64,000 bases of DNA from Pseudomonas sp. BMS12 (GCF_001592875.1 NZ_LSOF01000014.1:1-64000); one strand, 5' to 3'; positions 53,853 to 63,651 are shown, numbered from the stretch's first letter. Notes: generated by a model not told the origin, from the sequence alone. Numbers and translations: made by a program.

Positions 53853-55505
53853 TTAGGACGTCAAGGCGTCAGGCAGCTCCGGGCGCTGGAATTCCACACG
53901 GTTCTTGCCGGCGTGCTTGGCGCGGTACAGGGCCTGGTCGGCCAGCTCCAGCGCCTGGCCCAGCTCGGCGTGATCCAGCGGCCAGAAGGCGCCGCCGATG
54001 CTGCAGCCGACTCGCGCCTGCTGTTCGCCCAGCTCGACCGGCTCGGCCAGTGCCTGCAGAGCGCGCTCGCCGATCTGTCTGGCCTGCGGCAGGGCATCGC
54101 TGGCCGATACGCGCAGGATCATGAGGAACTCGTCGCCGCCCAGGCGCGCCACCAGGTCGCCGTCGCGCAGGCAGGCGCGCAGACGCTTGGCGACTTCCTG
54201 TAGCAGCAGGTCGCCGGCGGCGTGGCCGAACCGGTCGTTGACCGGCTTGAAACCGTCCAGATCGAGATAGAGCAGGGCCAGGCAGCTATGGCTGGCGCTG
54301 GCGTCCTGTTGCATGCGCGGCAGGTATTTCTCCAGCGCGGCGCGATTCGGCAGACCGGTCAGCGGGTCGCTGTGGGCGCGGTCCTCCATGATGCCCAGGG
54401 CGGTCTGCTGGTGCGTCAGGCTCTCCACCAGATGGCGGATCGATTGGCTCAGCACGGCAATCTCGCTGGGGCTGTGCAGGTCGGGGATCACCGTGATCTC
54501 GCCGACACTGAGACGATCCGCTGCTTCGGCGATCTGCCGCAGCGGGCGGGTGAAATAGCCGGTCAGCAACCAGCCGATGGCGGCGAACAGCAGCGCCAGT
54601 GCGCTACCCCAGAGCAGGATGTTACGGGTCAGCTCGCGCGCCGGGGCGTAGGCCTCGTCCAGGGGCTGACGGGCGACCACTGTCCAGCCCAGGCCGGCAT
54701 AGCCCTGGTGGCCCTGGCTGGCGGCGAACCCGGTGAGGTAGTCCTGGCCGTCCGGCCACTGCTGCACCGCCCAGTGATTGCTGTCGCTGTTCGGTTGATT
54801 AAGGGCCGGCAGGTCGAGGATCTGACCGATCAGCGCCTTGGGGCCGAGCAGCACCGTGTGGTCCTGGCTGAGGACCAGAAATTCGACATTGCGCCGCTGC
54901 TGCATGGGCTCCAGCAGGGACTGGCGCACTTCTTCGGCCCAGCCCCAGGACAGGTGCGAAGCCAGTACGCCACTCAGCTCGCCGTCCAGGCCATAGGTGG
55001 CCAGGCTGATATCGACGAACTTCATCGCCTCGCCGCTGGGATTGGGTAGCAGCTTGGCCAGCAGCACCGCTTCATGTACGTCGCCGACGAACAGGCCCTT
55101 GCGTCCTTCCAGGTAGACCGGGCGCTGAGCCAGGCTGGCGCCTTCGAGAATGCCGTTGCTGGAGGCCAGAACCGTGCCTTGCGGATCGGTGTAACCGATC
55201 CAGGCGATGCTGGGGATTTGCTGCTGCAGGCGGTCGAGCAGGCGGCGGATCTCGCCAGGGTCGGTCGGCTCGCGCAGCGCACGCAGGCTGCCGAGTACCT
55301 GCAGGTAGTCGGCGCGGCTGGCCATGTCGCGATCCAGGCGATCGATCATCTGGAACGAGGTCTCGGCCAGGTCGCGGCCGATCTCGTCGCGGATGCGCTG
55401 GCTGGAGTCGTGGCCGATCAGGCCGCCGAGCAGCCAGCTCAGCGCCGCGACCAGCAGGGCGATGAGCAGGGCGAAACGGCTGCGGAGGCTGGCGGGGGTG
55501 CGCAT
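53853..55505 (-). CDS. Membrane-bound diguanylate cyclase (Cache-HAMP-GGDEF)
   Basis: This 550-residue sensor makes cyclic di-GMP. Transmembrane helix 1 (about 9-31, FALLIALLVAALSWLLGGLI) precedes a periplasmic Cache domain, then helix 2 (about 292-314), HAMP, and a GGDEF domain whose signature GGDEF is intact at 456-460 after SDPLTGLPNRAAL. An RxxD inhibitory site is not obvious. No EAL domain follows. The start was set at ATG 55505; a longer upstream frame is not homologous. The ligand is unknown. Confidence 0.92.
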   Translation of the reverse strand: MRTPASLRSRFALLIALLVAALSWLLGGLIGHDSSQRIRDEIGRDLAETSFQMIDRLDRDMASRADYLQVLGSLRALREPTDPGEIRRLLDRLQQQIPSIAWIGYTDPQGTVLASSNGILEGASLAQRPVYLEGRKGLFVGDVHEAVLLAKLLPNPSGEAMKFVDISLATYGLDGELSGVLASHLSWGWAEEVRQSLLEPMQQRRNVEFLVLSQDHTVLLGPKALIGQILDLPALNQPNSDSNHWAVQQWPDGQDYLTGFAASQGHQGYAGLGWTVVARQPLDEAYAPARELTRNILLWGSALALLFAAIGWLLTGYFTRPLRQIAEAADRLSVGEITVIPDLHSPSEIAVLSQSIRHLVESLTHQQTALGIMEDRAHSDPLTGLPNRAALEKYLPRMQQDASASHSCLALLYLDLDGFKPVNDRFGHAAGDLLLQEVAKRLRACLRDGDLVARLGGDEFLMILRVSASDALPQARQIGERALQALAEPVELGEQQARVGCSIGGAFWPLDHAELGQALELADQALYRAKHAGKNRVEFQRPELPDALTS

Positions 55506-55666
55506 GTGGCGGCGACTCCGAATGCTTGACGGGAGGCGAGGGTAACCCACCCTTGAGCATAGTTCAGGGTATGGCTCGAACATTCCACACAAAGCCCACG
55601 CAATCTGCAAACTCCCCACATCTTGCGCGCCGAGCATGCCTCCATCGAATGCAGATGGAGGTGCGT

Positions 55667-57664
55667 ATGTGGTCGACAATCTGTGGCAAGGGCATCCGCC
55701 TGGCGCTCGGCCTGGTAATGCTGGTGGGCTTGGTCGAGGCCAGGGCGGAGCAGGAACACAGCCTGAGCCCTTACTTCGTCGTCGAAGGCGCCGATCCGCA
55801 GGTGGATGGCCTACCCCTGGAGTCCACTCGGGTGGAGGTGCGCATTCTCGGCATGATGGCCGATGTGCGAGTGGTGCAGCGCTACCGCAATCTGGGCAGC
55901 CGAGCGCTGGAGGCACGCTACGTGTTCCCTGCCTCGACCCGCGCGGCGGTCTATGCCATGCAGGTGCGCCTGGGCGAGCGCTTGCTGCAGGCGCAGATTC
56001 GCGAGAAGCAGAAGGCGCGGCGGGAGTACCAGCAGGCCAAGGGCGAGGGTAAGACCACGGCGCTGCTGGAGCAGCAACGCGACAACGTATTCCAGATGAA
56101 TGTCGCCAACATCATGCCCGGCGACCAGGTCGACGTGGAGCTGCGCTACACCGAGCTGTTGCTGCCCAATGACGGGCTCTACCGCTTCGTCTACCCGACC
56201 GTGGTCGGGCCGCGCTACAACGGCCAGGCCGGCACGCCCAGCCACAAGGCCTCGGCCTGGATCGCCACGCCTTACCTGCGCGAGGGCGCGGCGCCGGGCA
56301 GCGACTTCGAACTCAGCGTCGAGCTGCTGGCACCAACCCGCCTGAGCGACGTTGCTTCGCCCACTCACCCGCTGCGGCGCGAGGTGCTCGACGACAAACG
56401 CATGCGCCTGAGCCTGGGCGACGACGGGCGCCCCGCGAACAACCGTGACTTCGTGCTGGATTACCGCCTGGCCGGCGACGGTTTCGAGAGCGGAGTGCTG
56501 CTCAGCGAGGGCGAACAGGAGAACTTCTTCCTCGCTCTGGTGGCGCCGCCCAAGCGTGCGCCGAGCAGCCTGATCGTGCCGCGCGAGTACATCTTCGTGG
56601 TGGATATTTCCGGCTCCATGCACGGTTTCCCCCTGGATACTGCCAAACAGCTGCTGCGCAAACTGATTGGAGGTCTGCGCCCGGCCGACAGCTTCAATGT
56701 GATGCTTTTCGCCGGCAGCAGCAGCCTGCTGGCGGAACGCTCGCAGCCGGCCAGCGCGGCCAATATCGAAACGGCCCTGGCCATGCTCGACACGCAGATG
56801 GGCTCCGGTGGCACCGAGCTGCTGCCGGCCCTGCGCCGGGCACTGGCGCTGCCGGTGGACGCCGAACGCTCGCGCAGCTTCGTGGTGGTGACCGATGGCT
56901 TTGTCACGGTGGAACGCGATGCCTTCAAGCTGGTGCGCGAGAATCTGGACAAGGCCAACCTGTTCGCCTTCGGTATCGGCAGTTCGGTCAATCGCCAGCT
57001 GATCGAGGGGCTGGCCCGGGCCGGCCAGGGCGAGCCCTTCGTTGCGCTGGACGAGGCCTCCGCGGAGGAGGAGGCCGAGCGTCTGCGCAAGATGATCGAG
57101 GCGCCGCTGCTGGCCAGTCCGCGTCTGCGTTTCGAGGGGCTGGACGTCTATGACCTGACCCCGGAAAAATTGCCGGACCTGTTCGCCGAGCGTCCCCTGG
57201 CGGTGTTTGGCAAATGGCGCGGTAGGCCACACGGGCGCCTGCTGGTGGACGGCCATGGCAGCACCGGCGCCTACCATGCCGAGGTGCTGGTCGAGGCGAG
57301 CGCGGTTGCGCGTGGCAGCCAGGCACTGAGCCATCTGTGGGCGCGCCAGCGGGTGGCCAGCCTGGTCGATCAGGAAACTCTGGAAGGCGATACGCAATAC
57401 AGTCAGGCGATCCTCGACCTGGGGCTGAAGTACGGCCTGCTGACCCCCTATACCTCCTTTATTGCCGTGGACCAGCAGGTACGCAATCCCAGTCCGGGTG
57501 AGTCGGCCAGCGTCCAGCAGCCGCTGCCCCTGCCGCAGGGCGTCAGCCACCAGGCCATCGGTAGCCCGGTGCCGAGCACGCCGGAGCCGCCGCTGTGGAG
57601 CATGCTGTTGCTGGGCCTGCTCGGCATGGCCTGGCTGGCGCGGCGTTCCGCCCATGCGCGCTGA
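55667..57664 (+). CDS. VIT/VWA-domain protein with PEP-type exosortase signal
   Basis: This is a 665-residue exported protein. A signal peptide (residues 1-27) precedes a VIT domain (about 30-180) and a VWA domain with MIDAS D313-x-S-x-S317 (DISGSM). The C-terminus has T-P639-E-P641, a hydrophobic helix WSMLLLGLLGMAWLA and Arg-Arg, the tripartite layout of PEP-CTERM exosortase substrates. This parallels the 'marine proteobacterial sortase target' family, which uses LPxTG. The start has GGAGGTG close by; ATGs at 55649 and 55655 are alternatives. It overlaps the exosortase gene by 11 bp. Confidence 0.88.
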   Translation: MWSTICGKGIRLALGLVMLVGLVEARAEQEHSLSPYFVVEGADPQVDGLPLESTRVEVRILGMMADVRVVQRYRNLGSRALEARYVFPASTRAAVYAMQVRLGERLLQAQIREKQKARREYQQAKGEGKTTALLEQQRDNVFQMNVANIMPGDQVDVELRYTELLLPNDGLYRFVYPTVVGPRYNGQAGTPSHKASAWIATPYLREGAAPGSDFELSVELLAPTRLSDVASPTHPLRREVLDDKRMRLSLGDDGRPANNRDFVLDYRLAGDGFESGVLLSEGEQENFFLALVAPPKRAPSSLIVPREYIFVVDISGSMHGFPLDTAKQLLRKLIGGLRPADSFNVMLFAGSSSLLAERSQPASAANIETALAMLDTQMGSGGTELLPALRRALALPVDAERSRSFVVVTDGFVTVERDAFKLVRENLDKANLFAFGIGSSVNRQLIEGLARAGQGEPFVALDEASAEEEAERLRKMIEAPLLASPRLRFEGLDVYDLTPEKLPDLFAERPLAVFGKWRGRPHGRLLVDGHGSTGAYHAEVLVEASAVARGSQALSHLWARQRVASLVDQETLEGDTQYSQAILDLGLKYGLLTPYTSFIAVDQQVRNPSPGESASVQQPLPLPQGVSHQAIGSPVPSTPEPPLWSMLLLGLLGMAWLARRSAHAR

Positions 57665-59006
57665 GCGCCTGCCGAGCTGCATCTGGCTGCTGTTGCCGTT
57701 GCTGGCGTTGTGGCCGCTGTGGCTGTGGAGTGCGCAGCGCCTGAGCGATGGTTCCGACGACCCCTTCGGCATCATCGCGCTGGCCATGTTGCTGCTGGTC
57801 CTGTGGCGCGAGCGCTCCGGGCTGCGCGCTACGCCGCGTCTCGGCTGGCTGCTGGCCTGCGGGCTGCTCGGTGCCCTGGCCGGCTTCAGCCAGGGACTGT
57901 GGCCAACCCTGCCGCGCGCTGCTCTCGGCGTGTTGGCGGTGCTGGCGGCGGCCATGGCCCTGCGCGAGCCGCGCCAGCCCTGCCTGGCCTGGTTCGGCCT
58001 GGGCCTGCTGGCATTGCCGCTGTTGTCGTCGCTGCAGTTCTACCTGGGCTATCCGCTGCGCCTGGTGACTGCCGAGGCCAGCGTCTGGCTGCTGCGTGGC
58101 CTGGGCCTGCTGGTGCTGCGCCAGGGCACGGCGCTGGAGGTGAATGGCCAGCTGGTGATGGTCGACGCGCCCTGTTCCGGGGTGCAGATGGCCTGGATCG
58201 CCTATTTCGTCGCCTTCGCCACGGCCGCCTGGATGCGCCTGGAGGACCGCCTCCTGCTGCGGCGCATCCCGCTGCTCGGCGTGCTGGTGCTGGCGGGCAA
58301 CATTCTGCGCAATGGCCTGCTGGTGCTGCTGGAAACCGGTCGCCTGGGCGGGCCGGCCTGGTTGCATGAAGTGATCGGCCTGGCGGTGTTTGCCCTGGTC
58401 TGCCTGCTGGTGTTGCGACTGGTGGCGGGCCCTGGGGTAGGCGCGCAGCGCCCCGTACCGCGGCAGGCGTATCGGGCGCAGGTGCTGGCAACGCCGTTTC
58501 AGGTCGGGCTGCTGGCGCTGTTCGTCGTGCTTGCCGCTTGGCCGCTGCTGCCACGGGCGCAGCCGGCGCCGGTCGCGCCCGTGTTGGCGCTGGAGTGGCC
58601 GCAGCATTTCGCCGGTCGGCAGCTGCGACCGCTGGCACTGTCGGCGGTGGAGCAGCGTTTCGCCGCGCAGTTTCCCGGTGCCATAGGCCGTTTCAGCGAT
58701 GGCCAACGGGTGCTCAGCCTGCGCCATGTGCGGCGTCCGACACGCCTGCTGCATCCGGCAGCGGATTGTTTTCGCGGGTTGGGCTACCGAATCCAGGCGA
58801 TTGCCCTGGAACGACGCGAGGAGGGCGCGGGCCTGCAGCGCTGCTTTGTCGCCACCAGCGGAGATGAGCGCTTGCGAGTCTGCGAATTTATCGAGGACTC
58901 CGGGGGGCGCAGCTTCAGCGACCATTCGGCCTGGTACTGGAGCGCCCTGGCGGGCGATTCCTCGGGCCCCTGGCTGGCGGTGACCACGGTGCAGGCGTTG
59001 CCTTGA
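57654..59006 (+). CDS. Exosortase with C-terminal EpsI-like domain
   Basis: This 450-residue inner-membrane transpeptidase has about eight helices in residues 1-260. The exosortase triad is visible: Cys174 in DAPCSGVQMAW, Arg219 in GNILRNG and His238 in WLHEVIG. Residues about 285-450 form a periplasmic EpsI-like (DUF3485) domain with HPAADCFRGLGY. It should process the VIT/VWA protein encoded just upstream, whose gene it overlaps. This is the 'dedicated exosortase' arrangement; it is possibly what databases call exosortase Q, from memory. Confidence 0.87.
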   Translation: MRAERLPSCIWLLLPLLALWPLWLWSAQRLSDGSDDPFGIIALAMLLLVLWRERSGLRATPRLGWLLACGLLGALAGFSQGLWPTLPRAALGVLAVLAAAMALREPRQPCLAWFGLGLLALPLLSSLQFYLGYPLRLVTAEASVWLLRGLGLLVLRQGTALEVNGQLVMVDAPCSGVQMAWIAYFVAFATAAWMRLEDRLLLRRIPLLGVLVLAGNILRNGLLVLLETGRLGGPAWLHEVIGLAVFALVCLLVLRLVAGPGVGAQRPVPRQAYRAQVLATPFQVGLLALFVVLAAWPLLPRAQPAPVAPVLALEWPQHFAGRQLRPLALSAVEQRFAAQFPGAIGRFSDGQRVLSLRHVRRPTRLLHPAADCFRGLGYRIQAIALERREEGAGLQRCFVATSGDERLRVCEFIEDSGGRSFSDHSAWYWSALAGDSSGPWLAVTTVQALP

Positions 59007-59035
59007 TAGACTGCCCGGCGATCTCGGGAGATGTC

Positions 59036-59959
59036 ATGAAACTACGCACAACACTGTGTGCCCTGCTGTTGGCCGTGCCGGCGGTCCAGGCCGATGAGCT
59101 GCTGCTAAACCAGCGTGCCCTGCTGCTGGATGACGCGCGCCTGCCGCGCGAGGCGGCGCTGGATCGCCTGCAGCAGGTGCGTTTCGCCTTTCGCGAGGCG
59201 GCGGCCGAGGACGGCGAGTGGCCGCTCTGGGCGCGGGCCTACGGCCAGCACGGTAGCTGGGACGGTGGTATGGAGCGCGATGGCGAAGGCCTGCTGCTGG
59301 GGCTGGATCGCGCGCTGGGCGGGCAGTGGGTCGCTGGCGCGCTGCTGGGCACATCGCGCAGTCGGCTGGATCAGGGCGCGGCGCACAGTCATGACGACAG
59401 CCAGTATCTGGGCGTCTACGCAGCCACGCGGGTGTACTACCAGCTCGGCTTCAAGCTGGGTTTCATTCATGGCTGGCATGACCTGGAGCATGGCTCCGCG
59501 CGCAGCCAGCAAGTGTTCGGCGAAAGCAGCTTCGCCCTGGATTTCCGCGATTTCACCCTGGAGCCCTTTGCCGGCCTGGCGCTGCAGCGTCTGGATGCCG
59601 GCAGCACGCGCGGCGCCGGCCTGCGCCTGCCAGGCGCGGATGAGGAGGCTGGCTACCTGAGCCTGGGCTGGCGCCTGACCGCGCCCTGGTACCTGGGCGC
59701 GCGCAAGTGGGTTGGCCACGCCAGCCTGGCCCTGCGCCAGGACCTGGGCAGCGACAGCCTGAACAGTCGGGCCTGGAGCGAGCAGGGTGAGCCACTCAGC
59801 CTGAGCAGTCGCGAGTTCGAGCGCAGCACCCTGCGCCTGGACCTGAGCCTGGATCACGAACTGAGCCGCCAGCTCTACCTGGGCCTCACCTACGCCGGCC
59901 AGTACGCTGACGATGCGCGCGACAATGCTCTGGCCGCGCGCCTGAGCCTGAAGTTCTAG
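59036..59959 (+). CDS. Outer-membrane autotransporter-like beta-barrel protein without passenger
   Basis: This 307-residue protein has a signal peptide (MKLRTTLCALLLAVPAVQA), a short helical linker and then about 250 residues of alternating amphipathic strands. It ends in Phe (ARLSLKF), as autotransporter barrels do. WPLWARAYGQHGSWDGG is the usual start of such barrels (cut: WARAYGQHGSW). No passenger or adhesin region is present. It follows the exosortase gene by 29 bp, so the two are probably co-transcribed. A surface anchor or pore for the processed VIT/VWA protein is possible. Confidence 0.8.
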   Translation: MKLRTTLCALLLAVPAVQADELLLNQRALLLDDARLPREAALDRLQQVRFAFREAAAEDGEWPLWARAYGQHGSWDGGMERDGEGLLLGLDRALGGQWVAGALLGTSRSRLDQGAAHSHDDSQYLGVYAATRVYYQLGFKLGFIHGWHDLEHGSARSQQVFGESSFALDFRDFTLEPFAGLALQRLDAGSTRGAGLRLPGADEEAGYLSLGWRLTAPWYLGARKWVGHASLALRQDLGSDSLNSRAWSEQGEPLSLSSREFERSTLRLDLSLDHELSRQLYLGLTYAGQYADDARDNALAARLSLKF

Positions 59960-60027
59960 CCGGGGCCGCCGGTCAGACCTCACCGCGCCGATGCTGCAGC
60001 GGGCTGCAAGCCTGGGTTGCGCTGAGG

Positions 60028-60033
60028 TATACT
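60028..60033 (+). promoter_or_regulatory. Candidate -10 of the prfB-lysS promoter
   Basis: TATACT lies 115 bp before the prfB start codon in the 188-bp gap after the barrel gene. At 17 bp upstream is TGCAAG, a poor -35, so this is tentative. Confidence 0.4.
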
Positions 60034-60147
60034 CGCCGGCTTTTCTGAAACTCTGGCGCGCCGTTCGCCGCCCGGCCTGGGCAGATGCCCTCTGGCTGGC
60101 TGCACGCGACAGCTTTGCGCCCACCTTGCCCGAGAGTGCTGCCCACC

Positions 60148-61243
60148 ATGGAAATCAATCCGATCCTCAACAGCATCAAGGACCTGTCCGAGCGGACCCA
60201 GACCATTCGGGGGTATCTTTGACTACGATCACAAGCATGATCGTCTGGTCGAAGTAAACCGCGAACTCGAAGACGCCAGCGTCTGGAACAACCCCGAATA
60301 CGCCCAGAACCTGGGGCGCGAGCGCGCCATGCTGGCGCAGATCGTCGAAACCATCGATGACCTCACCGGCAGCCTGGCCGATTCCCGCGACCTGCTGGAC
60401 ATGGCCGTCGAAGAAAATGACGAAGGCGCGGTGAACGACATCGTCAGCGAAATCGAGCGCCTGCGCGGCATCCTCGAGAAGCTGGAATTCCGCCGCATGT
60501 TCAGCGGCGAAATGGACATGAACAACGCCTACCTCGACATCCAGGCCGGTTCCGGCGGCACCGAGGCGCAGGACTGGGCCAACATCCTGCTGCGCATGTA
60601 CCTGCGCTGGGCCGACAAGCGTGGCTTCGATGCCACCATCATCGAGCTGTCCGAAGGCGAAGTCGCCGGGATCAAGGGCGCCACCGTGCACATCAAGGGC
60701 GAATACGCCTTCGGCTGGCTGCGTACCGAGATCGGCGTGCATCGCCTGGTGCGCAAGAGCCCGTTCGACTCCGGCGCCCGTCGCCACACCTCGTTCTCGG
60801 CGGTGTTCGTATCGCCCGAGATCGACGACAAGGTCGAGATCGAGATCAACCCGTCCGACCTGCGCATCGACACCTACCGCTCCTCCGGTGCCGGTGGTCA
60901 GCACGTCAACACCACCGACTCGGCGGTGCGTATCACCCACGTGCCGACCAATACCGTGGTGGCTTGCCAGAACGAACGTTCCCAGCACGCCAACAAGGAC
61001 ACCGCCATGAAGATGCTGCGGGCCAAGTTGTACGAGCTGGAGATGATGAAGCGCAACGCCGCCTCGCAGGCCCTGGAAGACTCCAAGTCGGACATCGGCT
61101 GGGGCCACCAGATTCGCTCCTACGTGCTCGATGACTCGCGTATCAAGGATCTGCGTACCGGCGTCGAGCGTAGCGACTGCCAGAAAGTCCTCGATGGCGA
61201 CCTCGACCAGTACCTCGAAGCCAGCCTGAAACAGGGCCTGTAA
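60148..61243 (+). CDS. prfB: Peptide chain release factor 2 (programmed +1 frameshift)
   Basis: This release factor recognises UGA and UAA stops. The 364-residue product needs a +1 frameshift: frame 0 runs 24 codons from ATG 60148 to CTT, then hits TGA at 60220-60222. Skipping T60220 resumes at GAC 60221. The classic stimulatory context is intact: an internal Shine-Dalgarno-like GGGGG three bases before CTT-TGA. The anticodon-like tripeptide SPF (RKSPFDS) and the catalytic GGQ (SGAGGQHVN) are present. Low RF2 levels favour frameshifting, so the gene regulates itself. Confidence 0.97.
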
Positions 61244-61255
61244 GACCTTTCAGTT

Positions 61256-61275
61256 CCTCTCCCGTACGGGGGAGG
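61256..61275. repeat. CCTCTCCC/GGGGGAGG palindrome between prfB and lysS
   Basis: CCTCTCCC-GTAC-GGGGGAGG fills most of the 61-bp gap between the two co-transcribed genes. It is related to the palindromes at 7381, 13993 and 48951. It lies about 30 bp before the lysS start. Confidence 0.55.
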
Positions 61276-61304
61276 TGACGAACCCGTGACGGAAACCGAC
61301 GACC

Positions 61305-62807
61305 ATGAGCGACCAACAACTCGACCAACACGAACTGCAGCAGGAAGAGAACAAGCTGATTGCCCAGCGCAAGGAAAAGCTTGCTGCCATCCGTGAGCAG
61401 GGCAACGCCTTCCCCAACGACTTCCGCCGCGACAACTACTGCGCCGACCTGCAGAAACAGTACGCCGAGAAGACCAAGGAAGAGCTGGAAGCCGCTGCCA
61501 TTCCGGTCAAGGTTGCCGGGCGCATCATGCTCAACCGTGGCGCCTTCATGGTGATTCAGGACATGACCGGGCGCATCCAGGTCTACGTCAACCGCAAGAC
61601 CCTGTCCGAAGAAACCCTGGCCGCGGTGAAGACCTGGGACATGGGTGACATCATCTCCGCCGAAGGCACCCTGGCCCGTTCCGGCAAGGGCGACCTGTAC
61701 GTGGAAATGACCGACGTGCGCCTGCTGACCAAGTCGCTGCGCCCGCTGCCGGACAAGCACCACGGCCTGAGCGACACCGAGCAGCGCTACCGTCAGCGCT
61801 ACGTCGACCTGATCGTCAACGAAGACGTGCGCCAGACCTTCCGCGTACGTTCCCAGGTGATCGCGCACATCCGCAGCTTCCTGATGAAGCGCGACTTCCT
61901 CGAAGTCGAAACGCCGATGCTGCAGACCATTCCCGGCGGTGCCGCGGCCAAGCCGTTCGAAACCCACCACAATGCCCTGGACATGCAGATGTTCCTGCGT
62001 ATTGCTCCGGAGCTGTACCTCAAGCGCCTGGTGGTCGGTGGTTTCGAGAAGGTCTTCGAGATCAACCGCAACTTCCGTAACGAAGGTGTTTCGACCCGGC
62101 ACAATCCCGAGTTCACCATGCTCGAGTTCTACCAGGCCTACGCCGACTACGAAGACAACATGGACCTGACCGAGGAGCTGTTCCGCGAGCTGGCCATGGC
62201 CGTCCTGGGTAGCACCGACGTGCCTTACGGCGACAAGGTATTCCACTTCGGCGAGCCGTTCGTGCGCCTGTCGGTGTTCGACTCGATCCTCAAGTACAAC
62301 CCGGAGATCAGCGCCGCCGACCTCAACGACATCGACCGCGCCCGCGAGATCGCCAAGAAGGCTGGCGCCAAGGTGCTCGGCTTCGAAGGCCTGGGCAAGC
62401 TGCAGGTGATGATTTTCGAGGAGCTGGTCGAGCACAAGCTGGAGCAGCCGCACTTCATCACCCGCTACCCGTTCGAAGTCTCGCCACTGGCCCGTCGCAG
62501 CGACGATGATCCGAGCGTCACCGACCGCTTCGAGCTGTTCATCGGCGGCCGCGAAATCGCCAACGCCTATTCCGAGCTCAACGACGCCGAAGACCAGGCC
62601 GCGCGCTTCATGCAGCAGGTGGCCGACAAGGACGCCGGCGACGACGAGGCCATGCACTACGACGCCGACTTCGTCCGCGCCCTGGAGTACGGCATGCCGC
62701 CGACCGCCGGTGAGGGCATCGGTATCGACCGTCTGGTGATGCTGCTGACCAACTCGCCGTCGATCCGCGATGTGATCCTGTTCCCGCACATGCGCCCGCA
62801 GGCTTGA
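61305..62807 (+). CDS. lysS: Lysyl-tRNA synthetase, class II
   Basis: This 500-residue enzyme charges tRNA-Lys. An N-terminal OB-fold anticodon-binding domain (about 65-145, [19 protein letters not shown] cut: [17 protein letters not shown]) precedes the class II core: motif 2 [18 protein letters not shown] (cut: [14 protein letters not shown]) and motif 3 [13 protein letters not shown]. prfB-lysS is a conserved pair across gammaproteobacteria. The Shine-Dalgarno sequence is weak (GACGGAAA). Confidence 0.97.
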   Translation: MSDQQLDQHELQQEENKLIAQRKEKLAAIREQGNAFPNDFRRDNYCADLQKQYAEKTKEELEAAAIPVKVAGRIMLNRGAFMVIQDMTGRIQVYVNRKTLSEETLAAVKTWDMGDIISAEGTLARSGKGDLYVEMTDVRLLTKSLRPLPDKHHGLSDTEQRYRQRYVDLIVNEDVRQTFRVRSQVIAHIRSFLMKRDFLEVETPMLQTIPGGAAAKPFETHHNALDMQMFLRIAPELYLKRLVVGGFEKVFEINRNFRNEGVSTRHNPEFTMLEFYQAYADYEDNMDLTEELFRELAMAVLGSTDVPYGDKVFHFGEPFVRLSVFDSILKYNPEISAADLNDIDRAREIAKKAGAKVLGFEGLGKLQVMIFEELVEHKLEQPHFITRYPFEVSPLARRSDDDPSVTDRFELFIGGREIANAYSELNDAEDQAARFMQQVADKDAGDDEAMHYDADFVRALEYGMPPTAGEGIGIDRLVMLLTNSPSIRDVILFPHMRPQA

Positions 62808-62875
62808 TTGCGCGCGGGTCACAAGGCAACGTTGCGGCAGAAGTGGCACATGGCCATTTGTCTGCCTGAAAGTCA

Positions 62876-62906
62876 GGGGGCTGCCGTCGAGGCAGGCCCC
62901 TGTTTT
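62876..62906 (+). terminator. Terminator after lysS
   Basis: The imperfect stem GGGGGCTGCC/GGCAGGCCCC with a GTCGA loop is followed by TGTTTTCT. It lies 69 bp past the lysS stop and just before the TetR gene. Confidence 0.7.
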
Positions 62907-62937
62907 CTATCAACCGCTTGTGCGAGGAATACCCTTG

Positions 62938-63651
62938 GTGAAAGTCAGTGCTGCCCTGGAGTCGCCGGCTCAGCTCGCCGGTGAATTAGCCGCCACTGTG
63001 CAGTATCGCGGCCGCAAGGCCAGCCGCGAGGGCAGTGAACAGCGTCGCCTGGGCATTCTCGAAGCGGCTCTGCGCATCATCGTGCGCGAGGGCCCGCGCG
63101 GCATACGCCACCGGGCGGTGGCTGCCGAGGCGGGGGTGCCGCTGTCGGCGACCACTTACTACTTCAAGGATATCGGCGACCTGATCGCCGACAGCTTTGC
63201 GCTGTTCGTGCAGCGCAGCGCGGCCAACCTGGCGACGCTGTGGGCCGGGGTCGATGAGGACTTCCAGCGCATTGCCGCCGCCGTCGAACTCAACCCTGCC
63301 GCGCGCCACGAGATGGCGGCCCACGTCATCGACCTGGCCGTGGTCCATGTGCAAAGCAAGGCACGCGGGCGCGACGATGAGCTGTTGGTGGAACTGGCCT
63401 TTCGCCAGGAAGCACTGACCAACCCGGAGTTGCGTGCGTTGGCGCTGGCCCATCAGCGCCTGCGCTTCCATTTTGCCGAACGGGCGTTGCGTGTAATGGG
63501 TTCCGCAGCGCCGGTCGAGGATGCCCAGGTGTTGACTACGCTTATTTTGCGGATGGAATATCATGCCATCGTCGATGGGGTGGAAGACTTTGACCTAGAG
63601 GCCCAGCGCGCCGTTCTGCAGCGCTTCCTGGACCTGGTCATCGGGCGTTGA
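62938..63651 (+). CDS. TetR-family transcriptional regulator
   Basis: This is a 237-residue regulator. The HTH lies at about residues 34-80 (ILEAALRIIVREGPRGIRHRAVAAEAGVP, cut: LRIIVREGPRGIRHRAVAAE; TTYYFKDIGDLIADSF), and a helical effector domain follows. About 30 residues precede the HTH. Start candidates are GTG 62938 and TTG 62935, both suitably spaced from GAGGAAT at 62924; GTG 62920 overlaps the terminator region. In P. aeruginosa a TetR gene also follows lysS, from memory. Target and ligand are unknown. Confidence 0.85.
   Translation: MKVSAALESPAQLAGELAATVQYRGRKASREGSEQRRLGILEAALRIIVREGPRGIRHRAVAAEAGVPLSATTYYFKDIGDLIADSFALFVQRSAANLATLWAGVDEDFQRIAAAVELNPAARHEMAAHVIDLAVVHVQSKARGRDDELLVELAFRQEALTNPELRALALAHQRLRFHFAERALRVMGSAAPVEDAQVLTTLILRMEYHAIVDGVEDFDLEAQRAVLQRFLDLVIGR

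Noticed and set aside
55811..57955. 714-codon minus-strand frame opposite the VIT/VWA gene
   Set aside because: The plus strand has a signal peptide, MIDAS motif and exosortase signal; the reverse frame is low-complexity Gln/Ala/His typical of antisense GC-rich codons.
60148..60222. prfB as a pseudogene with an early stop codon
   Set aside because: The TGA is the known programmed frameshift site with its full stimulatory context, and the rest of the protein is intact.
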